From Lachnospiraceae bacterium (GTDB lineage: Bacteria; Bacillota; Clostridia; Lachnospirales; Lachnospiraceae), in NCBI GenBank assembly GCA_017477005.1, contig JAFUXY010000252.1, forward strand, positions 1 through 14,157: 14,157 nucleotides of DNA. The letters run 5' to 3'. Positions 1-7,372 of this stretch are shown here, one piece after another. Both the position numbers and the translations under genes were made by a program. Positions within the stretch are counted from its first letter, which is position 1. Every line of letters begins with the position of its first letter. Below the pieces are notes generated by a model that made no database searches, was not told where the DNA came from, and worked only from the letters and a program-made list of their open reading frames with translations.

Positions 1-1014
1 AAAGCGAAGACACGCGAAACGATTCCGTTCATCTCCAAAAGGAATCTGTTTTTCGCGATTTCGCTCTGCATCATCGGTGCAGGAATCGTGGCAATGGGTG
101 CGCATGCGGCCGGAGGCACGAAGGCGTTGAATTATAGTCTGGAGTTTTTGGGCGGTACTTCTACGACCGCTACCTTGGACAAGGATTACTCGATCGCCGA
201 GATTGATGAAAAGGTAGTTCCAGTAGTTTCGGAAGTGACTGGGGACAACGACATCCAGATTCAGAAGGTGAGCGGCGGAAACCAGGTGATCATCAAGACG
301 CGTACTCTCGAATTGGAAGAGCGTGAGGCGTTGAACAAGGCGCTGGAGGAGAACTTCGATTCGAAGGAAGCGGAAATTTCCTCTGAGAATATCAGCTCGA
401 TGATCTCCGGAGAAATGCGAAGGCAGGCCGTGGTGGCTGTGTTGGTGGCGGCGTTCTTTATGCTGCTGTACATCTGGTTCCGGTTCAAGGATATCCGTTT
501 TGCATCGTCGGCGATCATTGCGCTGCTGCATGACGTGTTGGTGGTGTTGGCGCTGTATGCCCTGCTGAGGCTTTCCGTGGGTTCGGCGTTCATCGCTTGT
601 ATGTTGACGGTCATCGGTTATTCGGTCAATGATACGATCGTTATTTTCGACCGTATCCGTGAAAATATGGCGAAGCTGCGCAATCGTCCGGATGAGAAGG
701 ATTTGGAGTCGCTTGCGAATGTTTCAATCACGCAGACTTTGTCCCGTAGTTTGTCCACCTCATTCACGACGGCTGTGACGATTCTGATGATTTTGATCCT
801 GGGCGTGACTTCGATCAAGGAATTTGCGCTGCCGCTGTTGGCGGGTGTGATTGCCGGTACCTATTCTTCAATCTGCATTGCGACGGAGCTTTGGTATCTG
901 ATGCGCGTGCATTGGAAGTCGAAGAAGGAGGCAAAGCAGCCGACGAGGACATATGGGAAGAAGCGTGCCAAGAGGCAGAAGGCAACGAAGGAGAACAACG
1001 GCGTTTTGGTATAA
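1..1014 (+). CDS. secF: Protein translocase subunit SecF, or SecF half of a fused SecDF (5' end outside window)
   Basis: The reading frame is open from base 1, so the start lies upstream. The protein is the SecF part of the SecDF membrane complex, which uses proton-motive force to help pull secreted proteins through SecYEG. Seen: a first membrane helix in the first 35 visible residues, then the SecF signature LEFLGGTS (compare the DFTGG motif of the family), an extracytoplasmic domain, and a block of five C-terminal helices. The most conserved segment, VIGYSVNDTIVIFDRIREN, is encoded around 610-665. The tail is basic (Lys/Arg-rich), as usual for the cytoplasmic end. The visible part is 337 residues, and standalone SecF proteins are about 300. 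The frame therefore already runs past the expected N-terminus, and a fusion to SecD is possible but cannot be decided here. It ends at TAA 1012-1014, which overlaps a promoter-like motif for glyA. Confidence 0.95.
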   Translation, partial: KAKTRETIPFISKRNLFFAISLCIIGAGIVAMGAHAAGGTKALNYSLEFLGGTSTTATLDKDYSIAEIDEKVVPVVSEVTGDNDIQIQKVSGGNQVIIKTRTLELEEREALNKALEENFDSKEAEISSENISSMISGEMRRQAVVAVLVAAFFMLLYIWFRFKDIRFASSAIIALLHDVLVVLALYALLRLSVGSAFIACMLTVIGYSVNDTIVIFDRIRENMAKLRNRPDEKDLESLANVSITQTLSRSLSTSFTTAVTILMILILGVTSIKEFALPLLAGVIAGTYSSICIATELWYLMRVHWKSKKEAKQPTRTYGKKRAKRQKATKENNGVLV

Positions 1015-1015
1015 T
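1007..1015 (+). promoter_or_regulatory. Extended -10 promoter motif upstream of glyA
   Basis: TGGTATAAT matches the extended -10 consensus TGnTATAAT exactly. It lies across the secF stop codon, about 74 bp before the glyA start. The hexamer 17 bp upstream (GAAGGA, 987-992) is a poor -35, so recognition would depend on the extended -10. The same nonamer occurs before the MNT gene at 5690-5698. Confidence 0.5.
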
Positions 1016-1088
1016 GTTTCGGTATACGGAGATTTGGTTTCGCGGTGAACTGTTTTTGTTCCATTGGGTATAGAAGAGAAAGGGCGAT

Positions 1089-2336
1089 ATGTACAGAATT
1101 GATGATATTATAGCGGTGGATCCGGATATTGCCGCAGATCTGCGGGCGGAGTACGACAGACAGGCAAGCCACATCGAGCTGATTGCTTCGGAGAACTGGG
1201 TTTCTCCGGCTGTGATGGCGGCGATGGGTTCGGTGCTGACAAACAAAAATGCGGAGGGATATCCCGGCCGCAGGTATTATGGCGGATGCGAAGTCGTGGA
1301 CCGCGTGGAGGAAAAGGCGAGAGAACGCGCCAAGGAGTTGTTCGGCTGCGAATACGCAAACGTACAGCCGCATTCCGGCGCACAGGCCAACATGGCGGTG
1401 CAGTTTGCCATCTGCGAACCGGGCGACACAGTGATGGGGATGAGCCTCGATCATGGCGGGCATTTGTCCCATGGCAGTCCGGTCAATTTCTCTGGGAAAT
1501 ATTTCAACATCGTGCCGTATGGAGTGAATGACGACGGCGTTTTGGATTATGAGGAGGTTCGCAAAATTGCGTTGGAATGCAAGCCCAAAATGATCATCTG
1601 CGGGGCGAGCGCTTACGCAAGAGAGATTGATTTTGCGAAATTCCGTGAGATCGCGGACGAGGTGGGGGCTGTGCTGATGGCGGATATCGCCCACATTGCA
1701 GGGCTTGTGGCGACGGGACTGCATCCGTCCCCGATTCCTTATGCGCATGTGACGACGACCACGACTCACAAGACACTGCGGGGGCCGAGAGGCGGACTGA
1801 TCCTTTCTTCCAATGAAGTGAACGAGAAGTTCAATTTCAACAAGGCCGTATTCCCTGGCATCCAGGGTGGTCCTCTGATGCATGTGATTGCGGCGAAGGC
1901 CGTTTGCTTCCAGGAAGCGCTGCAGCCTTCGTTCAAGGAGTATATGCTTCAAGTGAAAAACAATGCACAGACCTTGGCAAAGGGGCTGATGGATAGGGGG
2001 ATCGATATCGTGTCCGGAGGCACGGACAACCATTTGATGCTCGTGAGTCTTGTATCCTTGGGAAAGACAGGCAAGGAAATTGAGACGCTTTTGGACAAGG
2101 CCCATATTACAGCGAACAAGAATACGGTGCCGAACGATCCGAAGAGTCCGTTTGTGACGAGTGGAATCCGTCTCGGTACACCGGCTGCGACAAGCCGTGG
2201 ATTGTTGGAAGCAGATTTCGACCAGGTGGCGGAAGCAATTTCGGTGATGATCAAAGAAGGCGAGGATGGCGTAGCAAAGGCACGAGGCATTATCGACGAG
2301 TTGACGAAGCGTTATCCATTGAGTGGACAGTTCTGA
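1089..2336 (+). CDS. glyA: Serine hydroxymethyltransferase
   Basis: PLP-dependent cytosolic enzyme that interconverts serine plus tetrahydrofolate with glycine plus 5,10-methylene-THF, feeding one-carbon metabolism. It is 415 aa, the normal length for bacterial GlyA. Visible landmarks are the N-terminal [12 protein letters not shown] segment, [10 protein letters not shown] (substrate and PLP contacts), the [15 protein letters not shown] segment, and the PLP-lysine motif [15 protein letters not shown] with the Schiff-base lysine at K228. The C-terminal [13 protein letters not shown] is also typical. The start ATG 1089 has the purine-rich AGAAAGGG (1077-1084) a few bases upstream. An extended -10 motif at 1007-1015 suggests its own promoter, and a weak hairpin follows at 2344-2382. 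A long antisense frame covers the same DNA but has no family features. Confidence 0.98.
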   Translation: MYRIDDIIAVDPDIAADLRAEYDRQASHIELIASENWVSPAVMAAMGSVLTNKNAEGYPGRRYYGGCEVVDRVEEKARERAKELFGCEYANVQPHSGAQANMAVQFAICEPGDTVMGMSLDHGGHLSHGSPVNFSGKYFNIVPYGVNDDGVLDYEEVRKIALECKPKMIICGASAYAREIDFAKFREIADEVGAVLMADIAHIAGLVATGLHPSPIPYAHVTTTTTHKTLRGPRGGLILSSNEVNEKFNFNKAVFPGIQGGPLMHVIAAKAVCFQEALQPSFKEYMLQVKNNAQTLAKGLMDRGIDIVSGGTDNHLMLVSLVSLGKTGKEIETLLDKAHITANKNTVPNDPKSPFVTSGIRLGTPAATSRGLLEADFDQVAEAISVMIKEGEDGVAKARGIIDELTKRYPLSGQF

Positions 2337-2343
2337 AAGAAAT

Positions 2344-2388
2344 AAGGAAGACTCTCTGTAGTACGCTGCGGGGAGTTGCCTTTCATTT
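2344..2388 (+). terminator. Possible weak terminator after glyA
   Basis: An imperfect stem pairs 2344-2356 (AAGGAAGACTCTC) with 2370-2382 (GGGGAGTTGCCTT): 4 bp, a small internal loop, then 7 bp including G-U pairs. It is followed by TTTCATTT. The stem is imperfect and the U-tract interrupted, so read-through into serS is likely. Confidence 0.4.
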
Positions 2389-2430
2389 AGGGAATGTTCG
2401 CTATTTTGGACAGTTCCAAGGGGTCAAAAA

Positions 2431-3711
2431 ATGATAGATATCAAATTTTTGCGGGAAAATCCCGATATTGTAAAGGAAAATATCAAAAAGAAATTTCAGG
2501 ATCAGAAACTCGTGATGGTGGATGAGGTGATCGATTTCGATCAGAAGATCCGGGCGGCGAAGGGCGAGGGCGACAGCCTGCGTGCTGCGCGAAACACGCT
2601 GTCCAAGCAGATCGGCGGTCTGATGAAGGAAGGGAAAAAAGAGGAAGCGGAGGCGGTGAAGGCACAGGTCAAGGCCAACGCCGATCGTCTGGCTGAGTTG
2701 GAGGAAGAAGAAAAGCGATGTGCTGAAGAAATCGAAAAGCGTATGCTTTTGATTCCGAATATCATCGACGATTCGGTTCCAATTGGAAAGGACGACACGC
2801 AGAATGTAGAAATCGAGCGGTTCGGAGAGCCGGTGGTACCGGATTTTGAAATTCCGTACCATACAGAGATTATGGCGAAGTTCGATGGTATCGATCTCGA
2901 TGCGGCCGGTCGGGTGGCAGGAAATGGGTTTTATTATCTGATGGGCGACATTGCGAGGCTTCATTCCGCTGTGATCTCTTATGCCAGGGATTTCATGATC
3001 GATCGGGGATTCACCTACTGTGTGCCGCCGTTTATGATTCGGTCAGCCGTGGTCACGGGAGTGATGAGCTTCGAGGAAATGGATGCGATGATGTACAAGA
3101 TCGAGGGCGAAGACCTGTATCTGATCGGTACCTCGGAGCATTCGATGATCGGGAAATTTATTGACACGATCCACGAGGAGGCGGCGCTTCCCTACACCTA
3201 TACCAGCTATTCGCCCTGCTTCCGCAAGGAAAAGGGCGCACATGGGATCGAGGAACGCGGGGTCTATCGGATTCATCAGTTTGAAAAACAGGAGATGATC
3301 GTAGTCTGCCGACCGGAGGAGGCGTTTGACTGGTACAACAAGCTCTGGCGCAATACGGTAGATCTATTCCGCAGTCTGGATATTCCGGTGCGTACCTTGG
3401 AATGCTGCTCCGGGGATCTGGCGGATTTGAAGGTCAAATCCTGCGACGTAGAAGCGTGGTCGCCGCGGCAGAAAAAATATTTCGAGGTGGGAAGCTGCTC
3501 CAATTTGGGAGACGCACAAGCTAGACGCCTCAAGATTCGCGTGCGGAGAGAGGACGGTTCCAAGTATTTTGCGACAACGCTGAACAATACAGTGGTCGCG
3601 CCGCCGCGGATGTTGATTGCATTTTTGGAGAACAATTTGCAGGAAGATGGTTCCGTGCGGATACCGGAGGTGCTTCGTCCGTATATGGGCGGTATGGAGC
3701 GGATTGGGTAA
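2431..3711 (+). CDS. serS: Serine--tRNA ligase, divergent type
   Basis: Class II aminoacyl-tRNA synthetase charging tRNA-Ser with serine. It has 426 aa, within the normal range. Residues about 30-105 are the charged heptad-like two-helix arm that binds tRNA-Ser. The catalytic core follows: the serine-binding TxE is T234-S235-E236 (within GTSEHSM), motif 2 is FRKEKGAHGIEERGVYRIHQ with R265, and motif 3 ends in R393 before LENNLQEDGSVRIPEVLRPYMGG. Motif 3 here reads LNNTVVAPPRML, where most bacterial SerRS have an LNgSgla.gR pattern, so this belongs to an unusual SerRS branch. The start ATG 2431 has AAGGGG (2418-2423) 7 nt upstream. No T-box leader is visible; only 94 nt separate it from glyA. 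Confidence 0.96.
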   Translation: MIDIKFLRENPDIVKENIKKKFQDQKLVMVDEVIDFDQKIRAAKGEGDSLRAARNTLSKQIGGLMKEGKKEEAEAVKAQVKANADRLAELEEEEKRCAEEIEKRMLLIPNIIDDSVPIGKDDTQNVEIERFGEPVVPDFEIPYHTEIMAKFDGIDLDAAGRVAGNGFYYLMGDIARLHSAVISYARDFMIDRGFTYCVPPFMIRSAVVTGVMSFEEMDAMMYKIEGEDLYLIGTSEHSMIGKFIDTIHEEAALPYTYTSYSPCFRKEKGAHGIEERGVYRIHQFEKQEMIVVCRPEEAFDWYNKLWRNTVDLFRSLDIPVRTLECCSGDLADLKVKSCDVEAWSPRQKKYFEVGSCSNLGDAQARRLKIRVRREDGSKYFATTLNNTVVAPPRMLIAFLENNLQEDGSVRIPEVLRPYMGGMERIG

Positions 3712-3727
3712 AAGATTGGATGCAGCA

Positions 3728-3771
3728 ATTCAGGCGATACGGATAAGCGGTAGCGTGTTTTGAGCCTGAAT
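3728..3771. repeat. Inverted repeat between serS and the PTS gene
   Basis: ATTCAGGC (3728-3735) is exactly inverted as GCCTGAAT (3764-3771), with a 28-nt spacer. No T-tract follows, so it is not a standard terminator. It could be a leader structure for the PTS gene, but I see no match to a BglG/LicT-type antiterminator target. Confidence 0.35.
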
Positions 3772-3803
3772 GGTTGTGGATAGTTGCATAATAGGAGCAT
3801 TCT

Positions 3804-4778
3804 ATGGCGAGCAATTTCGATGGATTAGCGAGAATGATCGTCCAAAATGTGGGCGGGAGAGACAATGTTGCCGGACTGACGTTCGGCAACGGTTGTCTCA
3901 TTTTTGACTTGAAGGATGATGGACGGGCGAATACGGCGGTGATGGAAAGCATCGGCGGCATTTCCGAGGTTCGCAAGCAGCCGGGGAAATACATTGTAGG
4001 TGTTGAGGGACCGGCAAAAGAAATCTACGAGGCAGTGTGCGAGAGAGGGCAGATCGTGGGAAATGCCGAGGGTAGTTCGAGAGCTTCTGATAAATCGTCG
4101 GGGGCTGGTTCCATTGTGCTTCGTTATCTGGTTGGCGTGATTGTGGCGTTTGTGGTTGCCTGGTTTGCGATGGGGGCATTCTCACCCGATTCAGCGGCCG
4201 GAGTGCGTTTGGGTATTGGAGCCTGTGCAGCGGTGGTAGCCTCTGTTCTTTCCTACTTCCTGTTTGGAGACAGAAAGAAAGCACATTCGGAAAAGACCGC
4301 GGAGAAGGAAGCACGGACGATTATTTCCCACGACATAGGAGCGCCGCTGGCGGGAACCTTGATAGCGTTGGAAGAGATTCCGGATGAGGCGTTTGCTTCT
4401 GGTCTGCTTGGCAAAGGTTTGGGGATCGTTCCTTCGGAGGGAAAGCTGTACGCGCCCTGCGATGGGGAAATTTCGACCTTCTTCCCGACCGGGCATGCGA
4501 TCGGAATTGCTTCGAGCGGCGGCGCCGACCTGTTGATGCATGTGGGGCTGGGTACAGTGGCGTTGAATGGAGATGGATTCAAACCGAAGATGAAGCAGGG
4601 CGATACCTGCCGCAAGGGGGACCTGCTGTTGGAATTTGACATCAAGAAAATTGAAAAAGAGGGCTTGAGTCCAGTCACGCCACTGATCATTACAAACTCG
4701 GATGCTTTTTCAGAGGTGAAAGTGGCATCCAAAGAGCAGGTGCAGATGGGTGAGGATGTTTTGATGCTGCGGAAGTAG
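3804..4778 (+). CDS. PTS protein: degenerate EIIB domain, two membrane helices, EIIA(Glc) domain
   Basis: A 324-aa protein with an atypical domain order for the phosphotransferase system. Residues 1-85 match the glucose-family EIIB fold (GLARMIVQNVGGRDNV; later KQPGKYIVGVEGPAKEIY). The phosphorylated cysteine motif hCaTRLR is replaced by FGNGCLI, with Gly28 at the cysteine position and a cysteine only at 31. Residues 103-126 and 134-154 are two hydrophobic helices; there is no EIIC permease. Residues 176-324 are a complete EIIA of the Crr type, with both active-site histidines kept (H231 in GHAIGI, H246 in LLMHVGLGTV) and the usual NGDGF and KKGD-like segments. EIIA should accept phosphate from HPr, but EIIB probably cannot pass it on by the normal route. 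A regulatory or sensory role is an inference. AGGAG (3793-3797) lies 6 nt before the ATG. Confidence 0.88.
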   Translation: MASNFDGLARMIVQNVGGRDNVAGLTFGNGCLIFDLKDDGRANTAVMESIGGISEVRKQPGKYIVGVEGPAKEIYEAVCERGQIVGNAEGSSRASDKSSGAGSIVLRYLVGVIVAFVVAWFAMGAFSPDSAAGVRLGIGACAAVVASVLSYFLFGDRKKAHSEKTAEKEARTIISHDIGAPLAGTLIALEEIPDEAFASGLLGKGLGIVPSEGKLYAPCDGEISTFFPTGHAIGIASSGGADLLMHVGLGTVALNGDGFKPKMKQGDTCRKGDLLLEFDIKKIEKEGLSPVTPLIITNSDAFSEVKVASKEQVQMGEDVLMLRK

Positions 4779-5274
4779 GGTTTCAGGGGCGGTAGCTATG
4801 ACTCAAGCGGTCTGCGTTTCCATCCGCGCTAAAAAATATCTTTAGTAATTACGCATCAGGTCACAAGTGATGCTTTTAGGGGATTAAATTTTTTCTTAGA
4901 TCAGTTGATGGAATGAAGGCGAACAGCGTGATTTCATCGACAGATATCGATAAGAACAAGTTCTAAATGGAGCGTATTCAGGGATGGATATGTTTGCAGG
5001 CACTCGTTACATCTTGTTGTCGGGTGCCATTATTATTTTCTTGAGGATAGGTAGTTTTTGAGTTTCTTTTTTCATAGACATATCGTTTAGAGCGGACATG
5101 ACAAGAAGGTCTGTGGTTCTCAGAAACTCCTGGGCATCGAGAAGGGAAATAGGAGTTAATGCCGTCAGTCAATATGATGAGAAATGCCAACATCAGAAGA
5201 AGGCGGGACTTATAGACGATCATATCTGAATTGTGCCAATCCTTGATCTTTTCAAAGCATGTAAGGAGGTTTAT
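4779..5274. other. Non-coding or decayed stretch between PTS and Spx-like genes
   Basis: About 500 bp with no gene I can support. It contains the hairpin at 4853-4877 and then AT-richer DNA. A 43-codon frame (ATG 5098 to TGA 5227-5229) and a minus-strand 81-codon frame (5223-4978) starting with a hydrophobic stretch both lack a ribosome site and any recognisable family. It may hold decayed genes. Confidence 0.5.
4853..4877 (+). terminator. Possible terminator after the PTS gene
   Basis: GCATCA (4853-4858) pairs perfectly with TGATGC (4868-4873) over a 9-nt loop and is followed directly by TTTT. It lies 75 nt past the PTS stop codon. The short stem and only four T's make it a modest candidate. 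Confidence 0.4.
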
Positions 5275-5649
5275 ATGGTTAATGTTTATTGTTATTCAAA
5301 GTGTACAACATGCAAGAAGGCGTTGAAATGGTTGGATGATAACAAGATCGAGCATACAGTGATCGACATCAAGGGAGATCATCCAGATGAGAAGACGCTG
5401 CGTCAGCTGCATAAGAAGAGCGGCCTGCCGCTAAGAAGGTTTTTCAATACAAGTGGACAACTGTATCGAGAGATGCAATTGTCGAAGAAATTGCCGGATA
5501 TGAGTGAGGATGAGATGTTTAAGCTTCTGGCATCGGATGGGATGTTGGTGAAGAGGCCGCTGCTGGTTGTGGATGACAAGGTGCTGACGGGATTTAAGGA
5601 AGAGGCCTGGAGGGAAGCGACATCGATTTCCACAGCGTCACATTTATGA
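5275..5649 (+). CDS. Spx/ArsC-family thioredoxin-fold protein
   Basis: A 124-aa member of the ArsC/Spx/YffB family of thioredoxin-fold proteins. The start is ATG 5275, set by a perfect AAGGAGGT (5263-5270) 4-5 nt upstream; a GTG at 5233 would add 14 residues but has no ribosome site. Seen: the N-terminal CxxC C10-T-T-C13 in the YSKCTTCKKA context, and the conserved VKRPLLVVDDKVLTGF segment with R94-P95, which in ArsC/Spx proteins contributes the third basic residue of the fold. Family members act as arsenate reductases, as the RNA-polymerase-binding redox regulator Spx, or remain uncharacterised. CxxC with a short C-terminus fits either Spx-like or YusI-like proteins, and no ars genes are nearby, so I do not pick one. 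It is monocistronic: the next gene has its own promoter. Confidence 0.9.
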   Translation: MVNVYCYSKCTTCKKALKWLDDNKIEHTVIDIKGDHPDEKTLRQLHKKSGLPLRRFFNTSGQLYREMQLSKKLPDMSEDEMFKLLASDGMLVKRPLLVVDDKVLTGFKEEAWREATSISTASHL

Positions 5650-5668
5650 TTGTTCGCGGCGATAGGGG

Positions 5669-5698
5669 TTTTATTGATGCGGGAGGGTGTGGTATAAT
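5669..5698 (+). promoter_or_regulatory. Promoter for the MNT/HEPN locus
   Basis: A perfect extended -10, TGGTATAAT (5690-5698), with a T-rich -35-like hexamer TTTTAT or TTTATT (5669-5675) at 17-18 bp spacing. It lies 48 bp before the MNT start. Confidence 0.6.
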
Positions 5699-5746
5699 CT
5701 AACTGAGCGAGTGTTCGAAAGCGTCAGAACGGAGAGGTGACTTGCA

Positions 5747-6091
5747 ATGATGACTAAAGAGATGATAGATAACGCGATGAAGGACTGCGCAAAAGAGGTA
5801 AGGGAGATTTATGGAGATAAACTCAAAGAGATCATTCTTTTTGGTTCTTGTGCAAGAGGAGATTTTGACAGCGAAAGTGACATGGATGAGATGATTTTAT
5901 TGGATGTGTCAAGGGATAATATACCAACGGAAAGAAGAAAGATACGGACTGTGATTGAAAAGTTAGATGAGAAATACGATTATGAAATACTGTTTTCTAC
6001 AGTTATGAGAAGCTATGACGAATTTAATAAATATCTCAAAGCATCTCCATTTTACGGAAGCGTGAATAGGGAGGGCATCAAGTATGCATAA
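5747..6091 (+). CDS. MNT-type nucleotidyltransferase, antitoxin of a HEPN/MNT system
   Basis: A 114-aa minimal nucleotidyltransferase. The signature GSx10DxD is complete: G33-S34 and D45-M46-D47 in GSCARGDFDSESDMD. A further carboxylate sits near D78/E80 on the following strand. In type VII toxin-antitoxin systems the MNT protein (MntA) adenylylates and silences its HEPN RNase partner (HepT). That partner is encoded immediately downstream and overlaps this gene by 8 bp, but is truncated here, so this antitoxin seems orphaned. There are two adjacent ATGs (5747 and 5750); GGAGAGG (5731-5737) serves both. It is AT-richer than the housekeeping block, which fits an acquired module. After the DxD, EMIL replaces the more usual hydrophobic run (such as LLVV). 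Confidence 0.88.
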   Translation: MMTKEMIDNAMKDCAKEVREIYGDKLKEIILFGSCARGDFDSESDMDEMILLDVSRDNIPTERRKIRTVIEKLDEKYDYEILFSTVMRSYDEFNKYLKASPFYGSVNREGIKYA

Positions 6092-6277
6092 CATATCAGA
6101 AGAATATATTCCATATTCTCGATATAGATTTGAAAAAGCCTGTACCGATTTGAGAGCCTCGAAGAAATTATTTGAAATTACGGATTATGCTGGTGCGAAC
6201 AACAGATCGTGAATGCACAGTATGTTTTGGGTGAAGTGAGGAGATATTTGATTAAAGAGGGAATAATAGGCGGGTAG
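6084..6277 (+). pseudogene. HEPN-domain toxin remnant with internal deletion
   Basis: ATG 6084 overlaps the MNT stop in the usual HEPN/MNT arrangement, with GGGAGGG (6070-6075) upstream. The first 42 codons read as a normal HEPN N-terminus (YSRYRFEKACTDLRASKKLF, then ITDYAGANNRS). Complete proteins continue NRSYYA.FHA, but here TGA (6210-6212) follows NRS at once. In another frame from 6212 the DNA reads NAQYVLGEVRRYLIKEGIIGG and stops at TAG 6275-6277. This resembles the last helix of HEPN proteins. The simplest reading is a deletion of roughly 60-80 codons that removed the core, including the catalytic Rx4-6H motif, and joined the ends out of frame. No toxin activity is expected. Confidence 0.8.
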
Positions 6278-6320
6278 TGCTCTTTTATAGAACAACAACC
6301 ATACAGCGGAGGAGGGAATC

Positions 6321-7349
6321 ATGCGGGATCTTACACTTGGAAGTACGGGGATTACAGTAGCACAGAATGCGTTTGGGGCGTTGCCGATACAGCGTGCCAC
6401 AAAGGAGGACGCTGTTCGAATATTGAAAAAAGCATATGACGGAGGCATGCGTTATTTTGACAGCGCCAGGGCGTACTCTGACAGCGAGGAAAAGCTGGGC
6501 GAGGCCTTCGAGGGAATGAGGGACAAGATTTATATTGCTACAAAAACGATGGCGAAGACGCCGGAAATCTTTTGGAAGGATTTGGAGACCTCCCTTGAAA
6601 AACTGAAAACCGATTATATCGATGTCTACCAGTTTCATTGCGTGGAACAGGTCTATCGTCCCGGCGATGGCAGCGGGATGTATGAGTGCATGCAGGAGGC
6701 GAAAGTACAGGGAAAAATAAGGCATATTGGCATTACTGCTCACAAGATCAAAATAGCTTTTGAGGCGGTGGAGAGCGGTTTGTACGAGACCATGCAGTTT
6801 CCGTTTTCTTATTTAGCCGGTGAGCAGGAGAAGAAGTTGGTTGCTCTATGCAAGGAGCGAAACGTAGGGTTCGTTTGCATGAAGGGGCTGGCTGGCGGGC
6901 TCATTACGAACTCCAAAGCCGCTATGGCATTTATGACACTTTATGACAATGCGCTTCCAATTTGGGGAATCCAGACAGAGGCGGAGCTTGACGAGTGGCT
7001 GGCTTTTATGGAGGAGACGCCCGAGTACAGCGGCGAGATCAAGGCGTTTATCGAGAAGGAACAGGAAGAGTTGTCCGGCAACTTCTGCAGAGGGTGCGGG
7101 TATTGTGAGCCTTGTCCTGTCGGAATAGAAATTCATCAGTGCGCAAGGATGTCGCTGATGCTCAGGCGTTCGCCCTCGGCTTCGTGGCTGAATGAACATT
7201 GGCAGGCAGAAATGAAGAAAATTGAGAACTGTCTGCACTGCAACAAATGCATGTCGCACTGTCCGTATGAGCTGAATACGCCTGAGCTTTTGGCTGCGAA
7301 TTATGAAGATTACAAAAAGGTTTTGGCGGGAGAGGTGTCGGTAGATTGA
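6321..7349 (+). CDS. Aldo/keto reductase with two C-terminal [4Fe-4S] motifs
   Basis: A 342-aa protein. The N-terminal two thirds is an aldo/keto reductase TIM barrel with the catalytic tetrad visible: D47 and Y52 (in YFDSARAYSDSE), K75 (IATKT) and H106 (VYQFHC). The C-terminal part carries two ferredoxin-like clusters: C256-x2-C259-x2-C262-x2-C265-P and C304-x2-C307-x2-C310-x3-C314-P. This fusion is a well-known family of anaerobes, thought to couple NAD(P)H-dependent carbonyl reduction to electron transfer; its substrates are mostly unknown. The start ATG 6321 follows a strong GGAGGAGGG (6308-6316). The gene stands alone on +, separated from the HEPN remnant by 43 bp, and ends at a hairpin shared with the convergent gene. 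Confidence 0.93.
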   Translation: MRDLTLGSTGITVAQNAFGALPIQRATKEDAVRILKKAYDGGMRYFDSARAYSDSEEKLGEAFEGMRDKIYIATKTMAKTPEIFWKDLETSLEKLKTDYIDVYQFHCVEQVYRPGDGSGMYECMQEAKVQGKIRHIGITAHKIKIAFEAVESGLYETMQFPFSYLAGEQEKKLVALCKERNVGFVCMKGLAGGLITNSKAAMAFMTLYDNALPIWGIQTEAELDEWLAFMEETPEYSGEIKAFIEKEQEELSGNFCRGCGYCEPCPVGIEIHQCARMSLMLRRSPSASWLNEHWQAEMKKIENCLHCNKCMSHCPYELNTPELLAANYEDYKKVLAGEVSVD

Positions 7350-7372
7350 TCCGCTGCCAAACATCATCGAAT

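Noticed and set aside
861..2105. A 414-codon minus-strand open frame opposite glyA
   Set aside because: It lies opposite a complete GlyA with all catalytic motifs, has no ribosome site or recognisable family, and its composition (His/Arg-rich) is that of an antisense shadow.
2337..2430. T-box or other riboswitch leader for serS
   Set aside because: The gap is only 94 nt and shows no T-box sequence or specifier-loop architecture.
3712..3803. LicT/GlcT-type antiterminator target before the PTS gene
   Set aside because: The 8-bp inverted repeat is present, but the conserved antiterminator sequence and an overlapping terminator with a T-tract are not.
4978..5223. Minus-strand 81-codon frame beginning with a hydrophobic, signal-peptide-like stretch
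   Set aside because: No ribosome site before its ATG, a low-complexity polar remainder and no family resemblance; kept only as a remark in the non-coding stretch.
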